From assembly GCF_020905335.1 (NCBI RefSeq), contig NZ_JAJJMN010000001.1:3472001-3536000 (forward strand): DNA of 64,000 nucleotides. Direction: 5' to 3'. A program made the position numbers and the translations under genes. Of the stretch, positions 61,374 through 64,000 are shown piece after piece. The notes beneath the pieces were generated by a model that worked only from the letters and a program-made list of their open reading frames with translations, had not been told where the DNA came from and ran no database searches. This DNA is from Flavobacterium lipolyticum. Its GTDB lineage: Bacteria > Bacteroidota > Bacteroidia > Flavobacteriales > Flavobacteriaceae. Each line of letters begins with the position of its first letter. Positions within the stretch are counted from its first letter, which is position 1.

Positions 61374-61721
61374 ATGACAGAAGTATTTAAAATTCTTGAA
61401 ACCTATAAAACACAATATGAAAATCCTATTACTCTCGATAAGGGTGAGATTGTAAAATTAGGAGAAGAGGAAACAGAAGAAAAGTGGAAAGGGTGGATTT
61501 GGGCAGATAACGGAATTAATGGAGGCTGGGTACCCATTCAGATACTTGAAATTTCTAAGGATAATAAAGAGGCTAAAGTTTTAGAATATTACACTGCAAA
61601 AGAACTCGACGTTGACAAAGGCGATGAGATCCTAAAAATTAAAAGTTTGAACGGCTGGTCATGGGTAAGAAAAATGATAAGTAATGATGAAGGATGGATT
61701 CCTGATGAAATAATAGGTTAA
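61374..61721 (+). CDS. Small protein with two SH3-like repeats
   Basis: A 115-residue cytoplasmic protein. Two similar halves each carry the SH3-type pattern: LDKGEIVKLGEEE...WKGWIWA...GGWVPIQIL (about 20-58) and VDKGDEILKIKSLNGWSWVRKM...EGWIPDEIIG (about 75-115). No catalytic residues are seen. It likely binds a protein or ligand; no specific family name is certain. It stands as a single gene with its own word leader. Confidence 0.72.
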   Translation: MTEVFKILETYKTQYENPITLDKGEIVKLGEEETEEKWKGWIWADNGINGGWVPIQILEISKDNKEAKVLEYYTAKELDVDKGDEILKIKSLNGWSWVRKMISNDEGWIPDEIIG

Positions 61722-61748
61722 GCGTATTTTTTTTCATTTCTAATTTTA

Positions 61749-61792
61749 ACCTTTGCATCTTTGCAACTCAGAACCTCAGTACCTCAAAAAAA
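61749..61792 (+). repeat. Word leader directly before the GreA-C-like gene
   Basis: CCTTTGCATCTTTGCAACTC then AGAACCTCAGTACCTC and seven or eight A residues, directly followed by the ATG at 61793. It is the clearest plus-strand case of the start-adjacent leader family. Confidence 0.8.
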
Positions 61793-62242
61793 ATGACTTT
61801 CAAACAAAAAATACATACACATTACCAGCAAATGGTTCAGGATCGAATTGATGTTTTTAGAGACATGATTTCGGCTCTGACCGAAGATTCTAAAAACGAT
61901 GCCAAAGGTTCTGCCGGAGACAAGCATGAAACCGCTTTGTCGATGATGCATATTGAGCAGGAAAAATTAACGAATAAATTGAAAGAAGCAATAACTCAAA
62001 AAGCAGTTTTAGACAAAATTGATGCTTCAAAAACAACCGAAAATATCATTTCGGGAAGTTTGGTAAAAGCCAACGGAATCTTTTTGTATGTAAGTGTGGC
62101 ACTTCCTAAAATTAATATTGAAGGTACAAATGTTATTGCACTTTCACCTCAATCTCCTTTGGGAGCACACTTGATGGGAAATAAAGTGGGGTTTACTTTT
62201 GAAATTAACAGCACAAAATATTTAATTCAGGAAGTTAATTAA
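61793..62242 (+). CDS. GreA/GreB C-terminal-domain-like protein
   Basis: A 149-residue cytoplasmic protein. The N-terminal part is helical, with DAKGSAGDKHETALSMMHIEQEKLTNKLKEAI suggesting a coiled coil. The C-terminal part (about 85-149) resembles the FKBP-like GreA C-domain: ISGSLVKANGIFLYVSVAL, then VIALSPQSPLGAHLMGNKVGFTFEINSTKYLIQEV. The SPxSPLGxxLxGxKVG segment is the clearest feature. It may bind RNA polymerase like Gre factors or Rnk, but the acidic Gre fingertip is not obvious. I believe relatives have been annotated as 3-oxoacyl-ACP synthase, which the sequence does not support. Confidence 0.72.
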   Translation: MTFKQKIHTHYQQMVQDRIDVFRDMISALTEDSKNDAKGSAGDKHETALSMMHIEQEKLTNKLKEAITQKAVLDKIDASKTTENIISGSLVKANGIFLYVSVALPKINIEGTNVIALSPQSPLGAHLMGNKVGFTFEINSTKYLIQEVN

Positions 62243-62262
62243 ATGGATTATTTGAGTTTAAT

Positions 62263-62298
62263 ATGCAGCTTCTCTTTGTTTGGGGCTGCTTTTTTTTG
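62263..62298 (+). terminator. Weak intrinsic terminator after the GreA-C-like gene
   Basis: GCAGC / GCTGC short stem with a 15-nt loop followed by eight T residues, 21 nt past the stop codon. The stem is short, so efficiency is uncertain. Confidence 0.5.
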
Positions 62299-62324
62299 CT
62301 TAATTTTTTAAATCTAAATGTGTT

Positions 62325-62681
62325 GTTCCTCCGGAACTTTGCTTTGATGATTTTTTTTCAACGGATTAAAATCCGTTGCTACAATATGTATCGAGCCTTA
62401 GGCTCTCGTACATCACTCTTTTGTAACTTCGTTCAGATGATTTTTTTTCAACAGATTAAAAATTTCTGTTTAGATATGTGTAGAACTTAAGGTTTTTATG
62501 CAAAAGTTCCGAAGGAACGCTTTATTTTGTAACGACGGATTTCAATCCGTCGAAAAGGTGTAAACGCGAGTCATAAGTTCCGTAGGAACGATCCGTTGTT
62601 GCAATATATGTAAAGATCAAGGATTTTATATACAAGTTCCGGAGGAACGGTTTATCTTGTAGCAACGGATTTTAATCCGTT
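62325..62681. repeat. REP-like cluster of GTTCCnnnGGAAC and ACGGATTnnAATCCGT hairpins
   Basis: GTTCC/GGAAC hairpins are at 62325-62337, 62506-62518, 62577-62589 and 62636-62648 (loops TCC, GAA, GTA, GGA). ACGGATT/AATCCGT hairpins are at 62359-62378, 62534-62551 and 62664-62681, with a decayed one near 62450; GAGCCTTAGGCTC is at 62393. The two hairpin types alternate at about 15-30 nt, as in BIME-like arrays. No REP transposase gene is in the window. The rest of the 62243-63058 gap is AT-rich asnB leader without a visible gene. Confidence 0.85.
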
Positions 62682-63058
62682 AAAGAGGCATGAATACCAA
62701 TCAATATAAAGTTTATCAATCTTTAGATAATTTCTCCCTAAACTTCGGGATTGATTGAAACAATAATTTCAGAATAGTATTTATTCTTCTCTTTGAGAAT
62801 CTGTTAATGATTCTGATGTTTGCTGTGATTTAATTTAAATATTTCTCTGTTCGTTTGCTTTTTTTTCTTTTATGAAGCTCGAAATTGAAATTTTTAAGTT
62901 TAGACCTTTTTTTTATACTTAAATTTTATATTTTATATGTAAAAATTCATTTTTAGTTTTAAATTGTAATTGAAACTACTATATGTGTTTTTCAATTGTA
63001 ACTGATATCGCATCTTTGCTTCATCAAATTAAAATTTTATAATTAAAAATATATAGTT

Positions 63059-64000
63059 ATGTGTGGAATCGTATGCGCCTTTGATCTGAAGCAAAAAGCT
63101 GAGACTTTAAGACCTCAGGTCTTGGAAATGTCTAAAATTATCCGTCACCGCGGACCGGACTGGAGCGGAATATATAGTAATGATAAGGCAATTTTATCAC
63201 ACGAGCGTCTGGCGATTGTAGATCCGGCCTCAGGAAAACAGCCATTATTTACGGAAGATAAAAAACTGGTTTTGGCTGCAAACGGTGAAATTTATAACCA
63301 CAGAGAATTACGTAAACAATTTCAGGGAAAATACAACTTTCAGACCGAAAGTGACTGTGAAGTAATCCTCGCACTTTACAGAGAAAAAGGACCTCATTTT
63401 GTAGATGAAATGAATGGAATCTTTGGATTTGCAATCTATGATGTAGAGAAAGATGAGTATTTTATAGCTCGTGATCACATGGGAATTATTCCATTGTACA
63501 TTGGCTGGGATCAACACGGAACGTTCTATGTTGCTTCTGAATTAAAAGCCCTGGAAGGGTACTGTACAAAAATCCAACTGTTTCCTCCGGGACATTATAT
63601 GACCAGTAAAGATGGCGAATTTGTACAATGGTACAAAAGAGACTGGACAGAATATGAAGCAGTAAAAGACAATGAAACCAGTATTCCTGAAATCAAAAAA
63701 GCGCTTGAAGCAGCAGTTCACAGACAATTAATGAGTGATGTTCCTTACGGAGTTTTACTTTCAGGAGGTTTAGATTCATCTATTACTTCAGCTGTAGCCA
63801 AAAAATTTGCACAAAAACGTATCGAGTCAGATGATACGACAGATGCGTGGTATCCGCAATTGCACTCTTTTTCAGTTGGTTTAGAAGGATCACCTGATTT
63901 GGCAGCAGCGCAGGTTGTAGCAAAACATATCGGAACCATTCACCATGAAATTAAATTTACCATTCAGGAAGGATTGGACGCTGTTCGTGACGTGATTTAT
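63059..64000 (+). CDS. asnB: Glutamine-hydrolysing asparagine synthase B, 3'-truncated by window edge
   Basis: Makes asparagine from aspartate, glutamine and ATP in the cytoplasm. The frame is open from ATG 63059 to the window end with 314 codons visible; the enzyme is about 550 residues. The N-terminal nucleophile Cys directly follows the Met (MCGIVCAFDL). The glutaminase domain shows IIRHRGPDWSGIY, SHERLAIVDPASGKQPL, NGEIYNHRELR and DEMNGIFGFAIYD. The synthetase PP-loop is YGVLLSGGLDSSI, followed by SFSVGLEGSPDLAAAQVVAKHIGTIHHEI. All key motifs seen so far are intact. Confidence 0.97.
   Translation, partial: MCGIVCAFDLKQKAETLRPQVLEMSKIIRHRGPDWSGIYSNDKAILSHERLAIVDPASGKQPLFTEDKKLVLAANGEIYNHRELRKQFQGKYNFQTESDCEVILALYREKGPHFVDEMNGIFGFAIYDVEKDEYFIARDHMGIIPLYIGWDQHGTFYVASELKALEGYCTKIQLFPPGHYMTSKDGEFVQWYKRDWTEYEAVKDNETSIPEIKKALEAAVHRQLMSDVPYGVLLSGGLDSSITSAVAKKFAQKRIESDDTTDAWYPQLHSFSVGLEGSPDLAAAQVVAKHIGTIHHEIKFTIQEGLDAVRDVIY

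Noticed and set aside
62263..62490. 75-codon plus-strand open frame before asnB
   Set aside because: It is read through the REP-like hairpin cluster; the repeated FFQxIK segments come from the hairpins.
1..64000. tRNA, rRNA, insertion sequences or prophage genes
   Set aside because: I read the intergenic regions and found no cloverleaf, rRNA-like sequence, transposase, integrase or phage structural gene.

Overview
The window is a chromosomal segment of a low-GC Bacteroidota bacterium, most likely a Flavobacterium. The evidence is the protein set (long-form NusB, DUF5723 and TonB-receptor-like barrels, SatD/DUF3307, the MoxR-DUF58-DUF4350-SpoIIM cluster), TAnnTTTG-type -7 promoter boxes, a lack of Shine-Dalgarno leaders, and AT-rich intergenic DNA full of short word repeats and palindromes. 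Both edges cut genes: a leucine-dehydrogenase-like gene on the left (5' end missing) and asnB on the right (3' end missing). I saw no tRNA, rRNA, insertion sequence, prophage or CRISPR array.

Layout. 1-9.1 kb: amino-acid dehydrogenase, nusB, yajC, a minus-strand trio (FGE-like protein, peptidase T, YdeI-like protein), pyrD, and an overlapping SatD/DUF3307 pair. 9.3-14.6 kb: HMG-CoA lyase behind three regularly spaced operator-like dyads, a lipoprotein/outer-membrane barrel pair, guaB and a small unknown gene. 14.7-30.6 kb, all on the minus strand: TetX-like flavin monooxygenase, L,D-transpeptidase, a hydrolase/S41 protease/TPR trio, NudK-type Nudix enzyme, purA, a Fur-family regulator, a bifunctional RelA/SpoT enzyme, a serine beta-lactamase-like hydrolase, a TrmH-family rRNA methyltransferase and a secreted phosphodiesterase-like enzyme. 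The last two are separated by five perfect copies of a 150-bp tandem repeat. 31.3-32.9 kb: a secreted metzincin lipoprotein. 33.1-40.6 kb: the DUF58/MoxR/DUF4350/DUF4129/membrane protein/SpoIIM/RDD cluster.

42.5-53.2 kb is an accessory surface-polysaccharide cluster, visibly richer in A/T. It has a fused cytidylyltransferase-reductase (CDP-ribitol type), a CDP-polyol phosphotransferase-like protein, an oligosaccharide flippase, four glycosyltransferases (two GT4, two inverted GT2), and FdtA/FdtB-type enzymes for a 3-amino-3,6-dideoxyhexose. Together these predict a polyol-phosphate-containing glycan carrying an amino-deoxysugar. 53.2-64 kb returns to core functions: ftsE, a 1004-residue TPR protein, PhzF, a TonB-receptor-like barrel, GNAT, SH3-like and GreA-C-like proteins, and asnB.

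The most unusual content is between the genes. Several gaps are built from iterated 7-13 nt words starting at or near the stop codon of the upstream gene, often followed by complementary words that could fold back. A second repeat type (words such as CCTTTGCAACTCAGTACC) sits directly before the start codons of at least five genes, always in the sense orientation. There are also dispersed palindromes with CACATAG ends, GCCnCGAATTCAC palindromes, and a REP-like cluster of GTTCCnnnGGAAC and ACGGATTnnAATCCGT hairpins before asnB.
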